From Meandrina meandrites (Eukaryota > Cnidaria > Anthozoa > Scleractinia > Meandrinidae), in the NCBI GenBank assembly GCA_963693305.1, contig OY855907.1:40032259-40096258 (forward strand): a DNA stretch of 64,000 nucleotides, written 5' to 3'. The notes beneath the pieces are model-generated. The model was not told where the DNA came from and did not search any database. It saw only the letters and a program-made list of their open reading frames with translations. Positions 12,802 to 34,200 of the stretch are shown here, piece after piece; the first letter of the stretch is position 1, and every line of letters begins with the position of its first letter. Made by a program: the position numbers and the translations under genes.

Positions 12802-15484
12802 ATGCTTCAACGTGTGTTGTGGTTTTCCGTTGTCCTTTTCACACGGCTTTTGCTGGCAAACAGTGATCTTCAAGGTATGTTCCTTCACTTTGCTATCCGA
12901 TTAATAATTATCATCTTGTAACTGCAGAATACTTAGCCATTAATTAATACACAGGGGTACGTAGCACGAAAAAACATCCCGGGTTTGGTTTTTGAGGGTA
13001 CGCTCAAGACGTACATACTCGTCGAGCATACACTAATAAAACCAATAGGATCCACAGAACCTATACCAGCGTTGTGCCTACATTTAATAAATTAAATTCA
13101 AGGGGTTACAGCTGAGTTTTTATTTTACAAATACAGACGGCAAATTCGTGTATTTTACTGTTATAAAACAGGACGGGAATTTGAGAACATGAGAGAAATT
13201 TAGAAAACACAACCACAGGGAGTGTTTAATACGTGTCTCAAGTGTTCTCAAATAACCGGAGTGTTTTATGACAGCATAACACATTGTTTTGGCTTATTTG
13301 TACGCTTTTTGTGATATAGATTAAACGCCCATGAAACAATAAAATACGATTTTCAAGTTTTCATTCTGAAAGCGTAGCGTTTTAGCCAATCAAAGCACCT
13401 GAAGAAATTATCCAAACTGCGAGATAAACATCATGAACATCGATTTGCATAGGAGATCGCAAATATTTACTGATTGATGTCTGTTCTGAAATAACTTCCA
13501 AAACCGTGTCTCAAAGTAAGCACGCAACTATATTAACGACTTTTACAACTTGAGTATCTTCAATTTCTTAGTATATTTTTGTTAACTAAGCTATGTATAT
13601 AAGCGATCGGGCCTCGTGTAGAGGTTATCAAGATGACATTTCACGTTCAACATGAGTATGTTTAGTGTAATGTCAAGTTAATTGTAAGTGATGATTGATT
13701 TGCTGTCAAAGAGATCAGGAATAGCACGTATTATTAAAACACATTTTTGACCCTATTTTGGCACTTAAGAAATGGCTGTACCCCTCAAAAAAGGGGAAAA
13801 TGAGAGAAAGGAGAATCGAGAAAGTCACCTCGGGGCCAAAGAAGTAAAATGCTTTGTGCTTTTTGTGAATCAGGAGAAACTGAAATGTTTGACACAAGGT
13901 ATATGAAAACATGCATGTCTCATGTAACTGAAAACGGAAATTCTCTAAAAAGGAAATTCTCTTAGGTTGATATCATGATTTGATGAACTTACGAAAGCTG
14001 ATCAAAGCACGTAGTAACTTTGCCAATAGAAAAACGAAAATGGTTCTCTAAGTTCTTTTCGATATAAGGCATAAGACCTCACAAGAAGAGTCACACTTCA
14101 GAATTTTTGCAGAACTGATCAACCTCTTCCCCAGGGCTTTTCTCTCATTCGTAGAAGGGAAAACCCTGGGGACGAGGTTGAGAACTACCGGTACCTCTAC
14201 CAAGAGGTCTTCCCTGTACCAAGATGCCCCAACATCCTTGAACACTGCTCGAGATAAAAAGACACCCTGCCCCAAAACAGCGTGTTCCGTATAATCATAA
14301 GGGCTGCACAGTGTTTGTAACTGAGATAAGAGTCAAAGGGTCTATAAATTACTTTGCTTGTTTATTTTATTCAGGAATGAATTGTTTCCAGACCTCCGCA
14401 CAAGTCAAACAGTCGTGTGGATTGGTGAATGAAACTGTCTGCGGAGGACTGGGCTGCTGTTGGAATGGAAGTGAAGCTAATTCAACATTGCGGTGCTTCA
14501 ATAAAAGGTACAATGTATTGCAAATCGCAACTGTTGATTGGCTAATGCAAAATGTCTTGCACTTGCTACTGAACAATATAAAAACATGTGGAGTATAGCG
14601 GCAGCAACCACAAGCTAGACGAGCTCGTAATTTTCTTTGCCAAGTAATTTTCTTGCGTGCTCACCATATGACTGGCATTGGGAATAAGAAGGCACTACTA
14701 GCAGTCCACAAATCGGGCTGTTTAAAGATGATCATTAATCGTTATTTAGTTATTTGTTTATTTACTTTTCATATAGCAGCAGCAGCAGCAGCAGCAGTGC
14801 CTCTTCAACCAAAAATGTTTCAGCAACCTGTTCCCTTTATGAAGGCCAGGTTTGCCAGGAAGCCTTCACAGCTACACTGCCTACATTGAGCTTGGTACCA
14901 AGATTTCACAGAGCGGAGAAGAACTCAATTGAAAGTGATCTTGAAGCTTCTGTCACGGCAATCAATGAGACTGTCACGCACCCCGAGTGTAAAACTGCGT
15001 TGACCGCAATGCTGTGTCATTATACCATACCACCATGTAGCGCAAACAATAGCATGACACAATTCTGCATAAGCGAGTGTAGCGAGTTGTTTACGAAGTG
15101 CGGGCATTATATTGACCAACTGGAGGCTGCTAGGAATCTTATTCCTGGTGGCAAAGAATTCAGATTATCATTTCGTAACTGTTTTGGGCTGAACAACAGT
15201 GAGCTTGATGAGGGACATGAACCATGTATCAAACTTGGATTAAGTAAGTACAGAAGTGTTCATATATTTTCTTATCTAGTGTATACGAGCTTAGTATATT
15301 TTAATATACTAATAAAATAAAAGTATCCACGAAATAATGAACTACCGACACGGAAGCAACCTTTCGATAACCTAACGAACCCTGATATAACAAACAGGCT
15401 GCTCGATTAATATAACTATCTTAATGATAGTGTCGCCGATTAGTAGGCCCTATGGCCAGCTAGAAGACTAGACATTCAAATAAA

Positions 15485-15548
<64 letters not shown>

Positions 15549-16337
15549 CATCGAAATATCATCATCGTGCTTTATTTGATAAGTAGGTTGGTAACAGACA
15601 GCCAAAGAACTGATGTGATACTACTATACAAAAGAAAATGTATCTAACTACAAATATAAAAATTATAAGATAAAAATAAGGAAAATTGAAATTTCTAATA
15701 TTACTAAAACCTAGATAAAAGGGGTTTTGTCAAGGATTTTAACAGATTTTTGAACAGCCAAACTATATATTTGTGTCGTAGGAAACCTGAAAATAAATAA
15801 TGGTCCAATTTTATTAGTAATTGCTGTATAAGAGCACTGAAACTGTTAGTTGTTTCCGCCCATCTTCCAAAAGTCCACAAAATCTCCGTGACGTTACGCA
15901 GCACCTCTTATAATACAGAAGAATTCAAAATTCTAAGATTACTAATATACAAATATATAACAAATCTCCCGATACAATGAATATGTATATTAAATTGTGC
16001 GATGCAATGAAATACTACATACAATAAATTGCCTGATACAATAAACAAACAAATCTTGTGAAGAAAATTAAACGACCTTGGTTATTTATATAAAAAGAGA
16101 AATAGGACAAGACAAAAAAATGCGTTTATTATAAAATAAAAATTATGGAATGCATTCCCCAAATCGATTTTTTTTTCATATAAAAAGGTATATATAAAAC
16201 ACTATTTACTTATCAGTCACTAATTTCTTATATAATTCTTGTATTTTATTTTTTTTTTGCAGATTTCTCTTTGTCTTCTGATCCACCGCAGGTAGTTAAG
16301 AATCCTACAACAAATAAGATTCCAGATTCAGTTCCAA
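12802..16337 (+). CDS. Trefoil-Frizzled ectodomain gene 2, no kinase exons of its own
   Basis: Exons: 12802-12874 (signal peptide starting MLQRVLWFSVVLF), 14375-14507 (P-type trefoil domain, six Cys including the CCW signature), 14777-15243 (polyserine followed by a Frizzled CRD with ten Cys), 16263-16337 (Pro/Thr-rich stalk NFSLSSDPPQVVK). This gives 249 residues, ending in phase 1. The domains, their order and the intron phases match receptor genes 3 and 4, so it belongs to the cluster, but no membrane or kinase exon occurs before gene 3 starts at 18083. The stalk exon ends CCA-A before a good GTAAGT donor, so transcripts must continue: probably to gene 3's membrane exon (22903) or trefoil exon (19812), both phase-compatible, or to an exon I did not recognise. 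It could also be a decaying duplicate, although every exon is intact. Confidence 0.75.
14774..14797 (+). promoter_or_regulatory. Tandem splice acceptor: TAG followed by (CAG)7
   Basis: The Frizzled exon of gene 2 begins inside a CAG repeat, so eight in-frame acceptors lie 3 bases apart. Use of different ones would change only the number of serines (one to eight) before ASSTKNVSATC. Confidence 0.6.
15485..15545. repeat. (ATT)n microsatellite
   Basis: About 20 uninterrupted ATT units in the third intron of gene 2. Confidence 0.97.
15705..15905 (-). repeat. Dispersed repeat family A, copy 2 (inverted)
   Basis: The reverse complement of this stretch matches 1300-1490 and 35815-36030, sharing the TTTAACAGATTTTTGAACAG / GGGGTTTTGTCAAGG block. 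Confidence 0.65.
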
Positions 16338-16689
16338 GTAAGTTTGGTGTCAATCGCCTAGCGTTTACAAAATATCGTTTTTTCAAATAAAACTATCATT
16401 CGATAAATCGATTTTCATCGTATTCGTATGCATGCAAGGCCAAAACTCTTAAAAAAATCTTTGTTTGTATGGTGGGAGCTTAGATTTTCCCAAATCTCAC
16501 GCCATGCCAAGGTAAAACGTATTCGCCTTTTCAAAAATTGGAGAGCGAATAATATGTGTTTATTTCCACTGGGCGTTGGTACTTAAGAAGGAAATATAAT
16601 CGGATTTGAACCCACGACCTCCGGAGTTCTGAGCCCAGGCAGGTTGAAATTAATCGCATCCGTCAATCGATCAAAACAATGTAAAATGA

Positions 16690-17330
16690 TCAACTGAGGA
16701 TGACCCACCTATACATGTATTGGTCTTGGTTTGCATGAGACGTCATAATATTTTAAACTCGTTATTGTGAGGTCTTCTAATTTTTTTCCTACACTAGGTT
16801 GAAGATGACCTAGAAAAAAAATCGTTTTGCAAGTTTTAAATCTGGTAGTGTCTGTCGCTTTAAAAATACAGCATTTTGAATTTCCTAATTTTAACCTTGC
16901 GTGACACGGAGATAGTGGCCGCGACAAAGCTGTAATGGTTGAAAAAAGGTCTCCTCTTGTGGTTTTCAGCACTTAAAACATTTTAAAGTCTTAGGAGATG
17001 TGTTTATGCGCATATATAAGAGCTCACGAGCGAAGAGTAAGCGCTTTCATCGAAGAAGTGAATTTCAGATGATTTGGCGGCCATGTTGGTGTACTAAAGT
17101 TGTACACCAACATGGCGTCTCCATACAAAGCTCTATAAATTTGCGTGGAACGTTTTGGCAAATAACTCAGAAACGGCGCATCACAGAGACCTGAGACATG
17201 GAGAAGTTATTCCAGTGTAGGTCTGTTATAACATTTCATTTCCTTAGCTTCTTTCATTGAACGGTTTCTAATTTATTTTTTTATGGCGTGACAGTGCAAG
17301 CCAGCAATTGGGTAGGTGGTGCCGACGTGC
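16690..17330 (+). repeat. Dispersed repeat family C, copy 1
   Basis: Shares ordered blocks with 41080-41610 in the same orientation: CATG(A/T)GACGTCATAA, a CGTGACA(C/G)-type segment before GACAAAGCTG/GACAGAGCTG, an inner inverted 'GGTGTAC...GTACACC' hairpin with ATGGCGTCTCCAT, and a final GTGACAGTGCAAGCCAGCAA. Non-coding; probably a non-autonomous transposon. Confidence 0.6.
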
Positions 17331-18082
17331 CAAGCTCGTAACGGTTATTTCGCTCGCCGTGTTTCCTTTTGCGCAAGAAAACCTACTGACCGTGCAAGCA
17401 ATAAGTGTGTACGATGTGAGTGCTACACCTACAATCCCAGACAAAAGTAGGTGGTACGTTTCAAGTGGGTCACGTAAACCCTTCTCCCCCACAACAATAT
17501 TGGAAAATATCGCACTTTTGTGAAGACCATAAACTGTGCTCTTGAACGCTTGGTTATTCAGATATAAACAGAAAGTACTGTGTGAAATTTATTGGCCAAT
17601 ATTTCAACTAGCACAGATAGTCTAGTCTTCTTCAGGCTCACTGTATATGGTTTTATCTGCACTTAACGTGACGTCTGGTACGAGCATTTCTTTAACAAGA
17701 GATCCGGCAGCAGACAAGCCAAGTAGTTTTAATATTCTTCGTTGCGTGGCGGGTGGTCTGCTTCCTTGAACTTTGTGAAATTTGTACCCAGACTTCCACG
17801 TTGCATAAATTATTTCCGGTTGAATAGATATGCGTGTTTGTTACTACCGAGTGAAAACGAACATTTCCGTTTTATTCAGCGTCGACTCATTTTAGTGCAT
17901 GATTTCCGCTTAAACATGCTAATTTACTGGACGATCATGGAAATACTTTGATATTCAACGGCTTGGTCGAAGATTTTCGAATCTTGTCCCGAAAAATACA
18001 AGATTTAGCTGCTAAAGAGCCGCGCAATCGAAACCGTGACATCGCGAAAACTTTCTCTCCGTTTCCTCTCTTCTTGTGCACC

Positions 18083-27921
<9,839 letters not shown>

Positions 27922-28364
27922 TTGAATATTATGTACGTTTATCCATTCATAATTTTCGAAAATTTTCAATATGATTGAAGTGAAATATTTAGAGTGATTG
28001 ATAAAAAATAGGATACCTGTGCAGCGTAGGTGCTAAATGACTATACAGCGTAGTATTACCTAATTTTTTATTCATGGAATATTTAGAGTCTCCGGCGTTC
28101 GTAAGAGGTCGTTTTAGAATCTGACGAGTCAAAAAACAATGTAACTTTCAATGACGTCACTATCTAACAACTGTTTGTTGAATGAGCCTGCTGTGCAGTT
28201 CTAATTTCAGCGATCATAAGAGAGATAAAGGACTATGTTGCAGGATGTATAGTTAAAAGCGAAGCCTACTAAGGATTTATCATCACTAAGGCAAAAAAGC
28301 CATTCTTGAAGCTCACAACAAGGAACCAAATAAAGAGCGCGCACATGCGCAGCACGCGAACTTT

Positions 28365-28408
28365 GTTATTGGACACCTTGTTATTGGACACTTTGTTATT
28401 GGACACTT
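28365..28408. repeat. Three-copy 16-bp tandem repeat
   Basis: TTGTTATTGGACAC plus two bases occurs three times in a row in the 3' flank of gene 3. Confidence 0.85.
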
Positions 28409-28946
28409 AAGCCGCGTGCGCTCCAATTTGGTAAAAAATAGGGCGTGCTATGAACCAATCAGATTCGAGAATTTTGTTATAGTTGTGATTAATTCTATTA
28501 CGCTTCCTCAAAGTGTTTAATCCCAAGCAAAAAATCTCACGTTCACAAAAAATATATAACTTTTACGGCTTCGCGAGCCTTAGAGCGCAAAAGAACTTTA
28601 TTGTAGTTAAATCATTTATACAAAAAAAAAATTTCGAGAGATGTTTGTTTCTAGGCTTTCTCGACAAGACACTGACCCAAGGGTCCTGGAAAGTACTCTT
28701 GATTCCAGTCCATATTTCACTGTCGTTTGACACCGAGGCTCTGGAAATACAATACAATAGAACCATGTTCTAATTTTATCAAACCATTTTCAGCTGTATA
28801 ACAGACTTGCTCTTTCACAAACAGTTTTTTGAAAAATATCTTTTAATTTTTAATTTGATGTATTTCTTTACAAATTTACACTTTGCGAAGCGTATTGAGA
28901 TTGACCGAATCAATTCCTTTGATGTTATTTATAATTTCACTACTTA

Positions 28947-29208
28947 ACAATTATCCACCGAAATGGAGGTAAATATCCACCACTTTCACCGACACTGAGG
29001 TGAATAATTGTTTAAGTATATACCACACAAGTTGAATAACTAACGGACCAAAACATTACTTTCGGTAACCAAAGCGGCGCGCGAAGCCATTTTGTTTCTC
29101 TTCGGCAGCTCGGAGGTGAATAGTACTTTGTTAATTACCTCCGAGTTAGCCAATCAGCGCGCGCGGAAAGCACTATTCACTTGTGTGGAATATACTAATG
29201 AAAGTTAA
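28947..29208 (+). repeat. Dispersed repeat family D, copy 1
   Basis: Matches 48871-49145 in order: TTAACAATTATCCAC(C/T)GAA, CACCGACACTGAGGT, AACCATTTTGTTTCTCTTC-type segment, GGAGGTGAATAGTA and GTGG(A/T)ATATACTA. Several internal inverted pieces (CCTCCGAG/CTCGGAGG). Non-coding. Confidence 0.75.
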
Positions 29209-29849
29209 TAGATAGAAGAACTTTTGATTTTTCTAATACCGTCTTATATTCTGCGTGGTGGGTAGGGGGGGGGGGGGATTAAGTTTAGCCTCGTTATACG
29301 TTTTACATATATGATGTAGGTGGAAGTTGCACTTTTAACGAAAGATTCTATGTTCATGACAAATGTAATGCACGACCACACCCTAGTTTTATTATTAGAG
29401 CGGCTAGATCTTCATATAATAGAGTCACATAGTTGTAAAAATAGAATTGAGCTTTTTTTAATCCAGTGGAAACCGTGAGGTAGTGTAAAACTGGATTTTG
29501 TTTCCGTGCTAATTAATTTAGGAAGTCAGTTCATTATGTTATTCTTCTGCCATCATTTTAATCAAGTAAATATTATGAAATTTGGTTACAATACTTGTTT
29601 GAAAAAAAAGAAAACGAAATAGTAATGTACGGGCATAAACTTTGTATTAAAAACAAATTGTGCTAACGGCATTAAACATAAAAATGTGAAGAAATAATGT
29701 GTTGTATTTATTGTGCTTAAAATCGTTTACGTTGGAGACATTGTACGCTTGCAACTGACGGAGCAGTAGCGGATTCGTAAATTAATAAAAATTCCGTGGT
29801 ATCTGTGGATTAGCTAACACTTAGTAAGCATTGGTTAACACGTCTCGTT

Positions 29850-30430
29850 TGTTTGCTCATACGTTCTCTAATGCATTCCTCGTGCATTACCTGTGGATTT
29901 CCTTGCGTTTTCAGTGCTTTCCGTCATGCACTTCGCTCCGTGCTCAAAGTGCGTTCCTTTGATCGTTTGATCTTGTATTTCCTTTGATCGTTTCCCCAGA
30001 GGTTCCCCGTACACTCTGCAATACCCTCCCTCGTGCGTACCGCTATACGGAACCCCGTGTGTTCCCAATAGGCCATATTTGAATTCTCCGTATTGGACTG
30101 GAACTAGCGTGCAATGAAGGCTAAAATCAGTAAAAGGAGCTTCAATGATTTGCATTTGTAAATATTCCCCGCATTGACATCAATCGCAAGCTAGGTCCAG
30201 TCCAATACCGAGAATACGAACATAGTCTGTTGGGTTCCCTACGTGATTCCTCCTACGTTCATCCATATATGCTCTAACTGTCCTCGTGCGCATGCTCTAA
30301 CGGTACACCACGCATTTCCTTGTGCGTTCCCCGAGCGTTACCTAAACATTTCTTCGTACAGTTCATCTCGAATTCCCCCACCCGTAGATTCCCCTTCCTG
30401 TGTGTTCTCGCGCGCTCTGCTATTCTGTTC
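29850..30430. repeat. Degenerate CGTGCGTTCC-rich tract
   Basis: Short pieces resembling CGTGCGTTCC/CCGTGTGTTCCC recur irregularly over about 580 bases between genes 3 and 4. It looks like a decayed tandem repeat. No gene is supported here. Confidence 0.5.
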
Positions 30431-31200
30431 ATGATTCTCTGCTTCTAACCCACCGCTCATGAAAATATGATAGTAGGCCTGATTTGACAAGCTTGCTTAA
30501 CCTTTTAAGTCCCAAGAGTGACCAACATCAAATTTCTCCTCACAATATCAATACTTCATCAAGAGAAAAGGTTATGAGAATTAATAAAATGATCACCAAA
30601 GGGAAGTTCCTTTGCTTTTTGAACAGATCCTTTTAACAATGCTACAAAAAAAATGTATAGAGATCAGTCAGGACAGTTTGTATGTGGATATTGGAGCTTA
30701 ATGGGGAATCGAAGGTGAAGCAAGATGTCTTGAAAAAGAAACTATCAGTTGGGGGTCGATTGTAAATTCAAATCAGGTTATGAGCGAAGGGACGAAACAA
30801 TAGAAGGTACTATTATAATGATTTATAATTATACTGTGATATAAAACAATACTTTTTTTTATATTCGTGGTTTTTGCTTATGTTACTGTATCATTCTGTA
30901 GCTCTAGGTTTTATACATTAACAAATGTAGTGATATCGTAAAAGATAAATTATAAGTTTCTAAAAGAAGAAATGTTTTTTTCTCCATAGGTGTGTCATCC
31001 AGCAAACAAAACGATACCAGCTTCAGTGAACACACCAGTATAAACACGCGTTCTTTGAATATATTAGCATTGCGAGCATTTTCACTTTCCAACGAGGCGT
31101 TGCTTGTTTTATTACGGAATAGTCTGTTTGCCAGCGTACGCTGGATCTCGAACGTTATAAAACTTACTATTAAGCAAGCTACATACGTAATCATGTGATC
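30431..31200. other. Upstream region of receptor gene 4
   Basis: AT-rich DNA without a recognised exon; the promoter of gene 4 should lie here. Overlapping opposite-strand open frames at 30904-31198 have no domain support. Confidence 0.35.
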
Positions 31201-31215
31201 ATGTTACTCAGCGCC

Positions 31216-34200
31216 ATGTTGCAGTTTGTGCTGTTGGTCAGCGCTCAACTCTTTACGCTTTTTGTTCTTGCAAGCAGCAAACAAGGTATGTGAAACTCTT
31301 GATTAAGATTCATCAACAACGATTATTATATCGATTAGTGACATCGGGAGAACCTTACCCAGCCTTAAAACCAGTGGCTTGTTCATACTGAAAAAAGACG
31401 GAGTTGTCGAATATACATTTACAGGGTTCTTTCAAAACCCTTTTACTTCGATCCATGCGTCTAAAAGCGTTTCAAATAATTCAGTTGTGCATCTTCTTGA
31501 AGACTACAACTTTCGAGTGACGAGTCAAGCCAAGTATTCATCTGGCTTGCAAAGCATTCTAAGATAAATGCGATTAAAGTGGGTTTAGTGGACAACGCAA
31601 ATACGCTCATATAAATGTAATTTATATCAGCTAAGTAAATAACTTCCGGGTATACTTGTTATACTCATTACTAATACCAAAAGAAACCTATTACTGAGTG
31701 TGTTTTGAAATGTAAGGAAACCCATTCAAGTGTGTTCATCAAGGCTGACATGTCAATAAACCAGGGTATTTAACTTTCTTTACATCGAGGGAAATGATGG
31801 GTTTAATTTACCAATATGAATTTCAATTTAAATTATGAATAAATTAACAGATCGAATGATCTGTATCGAATCTGTTACCTGGAGTCAGCTGGAAAATCGT
31901 TAAACGCCATGCATGTGCAATTTTCCCAAAGTGTCCTTTTTAGATATTGATAAAAGATAATTAAAAAATGCTCCGTAAGAAAGCGTGTGCTAAGGTTACA
32001 ACTAAATAGAAAACAAAACTAACTTGAACCGTTGATATATTTGATCGCACGTGACTGAATGAGCTTTTACACAAATTTTAGATTTTACAAATCTTACTCT
32101 AAAGAATGCATTTTTTCGTTCTCCGAAGCTTTCACTCCGATGGTTTCTTTAACTCGTTAGAAACACGGAAAATTTTTCTTTCCTAAATGCACACTTCCGT
32201 AAACGGCCTTTAGAAAATGAAAACCTTATTTTCATGGACTGTTTTTCCTTTTTATTAAATTAATTTAGAGATAAGGCATTAAACTGCAATCTGGCGAAAC
32301 TCAGCTTCTGACTCGACGAAAGCAGCTTCCCCTCGGAGGACTCGCAACGTATTTGAAAATCATTATTTTTCTTGCATCAGATGAAGCATTTTCGACACTC
32401 GCGCAGTTCGCCTGTCGTTTTGTAAAAATTTTGTTTCTTTCATTGTAGAAGGGGCACTTCCTCCTCATTCCAGGTGGAACTGTTCTGCGATCAGTTCAGA
32501 CGATAGCGTAGGATGCATGGTACCAGAAAATACAAATTCCAGCCTGTGTTACTACCTCGGATGCTGCTGGAATGAAACCGAAACTGATGCCACTAAGAAA
32601 TGTTTTACGAAAAAGTAAGTTTACTCCATATACTGAAATAAAAATTGATCTGTTTAATGTTTGGGATAAACTATGATGGAACTGTGCTGGGGGCTGAGGA
32701 GTAATCTTGCAACTAGATCTCACTCTGGGTTCGAGAATAGGTGTGGAGTACATCAGCATTGCAATTTAAAAGTTTTTCTTGTATATTCAGGGGAGGAAGA
32801 TGTATGCTGTATCGAGGCAAAGTTTGTCGTGAATCACTGGACACGCTTTCTGACTACAGGAACACCAGGCGCTTTTTTGACAACAAATTTGGATTGCCGG
32901 CGACAGAGCAGTTCCTCAAAATAGTCATAGACCTAATCATTGATTTCGCCGAGGATAACAAGAAATGCAGATACATCTTGGTGAACATGTTGTGCCACTA
33001 CACTGTACCGCCATGTTACCCAGATGGCTCGATAATAGATTTCTGCAAAGGCGATTGTGAAGCAATTTTCACCGAATGTAGCACGATAATGAATCAAGTG
33101 CTTGGCGCAGTCAAGTTGCATCTTAAGAATACGCGCATTGATTTTATACATCGGGGAATCCCGGACTGCTCACAACACCATCCTCTCCAATATTACAAGA
33201 ACTTGCCTGGAAATAAAACCTGTATCAAGTCTGGATTTTTTAGTAAGTCAACAGTTGTTTTCACTTCCTGCTTAAAAAAAGGGGGAATTGACAATGAACT
33301 TTATCTCGCTAAAAATGTGTTCCCAAAAGGAATGAAGGGACGATTGGGGGCGGGGTTGGGGGCGGGGTTGGGGTTGTGGGTGGGGGGGACAGTTGGAATA
33401 GGGAAAAACTAAGAGTTATCAAAACTTTACGTAGATCGCTAGCTGTAAGAAGTCGAGATTACTATCAACTTTTTTTGATCGACGAGTGAGCCAGTTAAAA
33501 CTTTCTTTGAATTCAATGTCTTGTTATGTTCCACTCCACTGAAGTTCTATTCTCTGTCTTCACAGATTATACTGAACCAATAACCACCCAACCCACCCCA
33601 CCCCAACCTACCCCAACAGCAGACCAGAACAACAACCTGATCATCATTCTGGCGATGGTGTTTTTCTTCCTTCTCGTTATTGTGGTGTGTGTTATTGTCT
33701 TTGTCCTGTGGCGAAGACGCCAGGAGAACGATTTTGACATAATGTCGGAACCAGGCTTCTCAATGAGAGACAAATTACGAACGGAGTCGCTGAAGAGCCT
33801 GGACACGCTGCTGTTACGTCATTATGATCCAAACAAACTGAGGCAATACAGATTGGATCGCGTGCAATACGTGAAGGAATTAGGTGTCGGCTCCTTTGGT
33901 AAAGTGTTTCAAGGTATGTTCAACTTGTCGCAATACATTTCCATCCTGGTGCGGAGTGGGGTGGGGGAGGGTGAACTCACTTGAAACAGGACCGGGGTGC
34001 TCTTAAGGCGTGGGGGACACCTGAAGCCCGTTTTTTCACCGCTAAACTTGGTTTAATGCGAATATGTTGTCCGCGTTTCAAGTAATCCAGAAACTCTATG
34101 CTCATTTCACAAAGCTATGTTTAGCGGGGTTCTGTAAATTTCTGGGTGATTTTTTGGGAATGTTTGGGAAGAGATAGTTTTTCTCAAAGGATAAGTAAAA

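Noticed and set aside
17308..17523. Possible extra exon of gene 2 after 16337
   Set aside because: The frame starts within a dispersed repeat also found at 41560, and no clear acceptor-donor pair or membrane helix is present.
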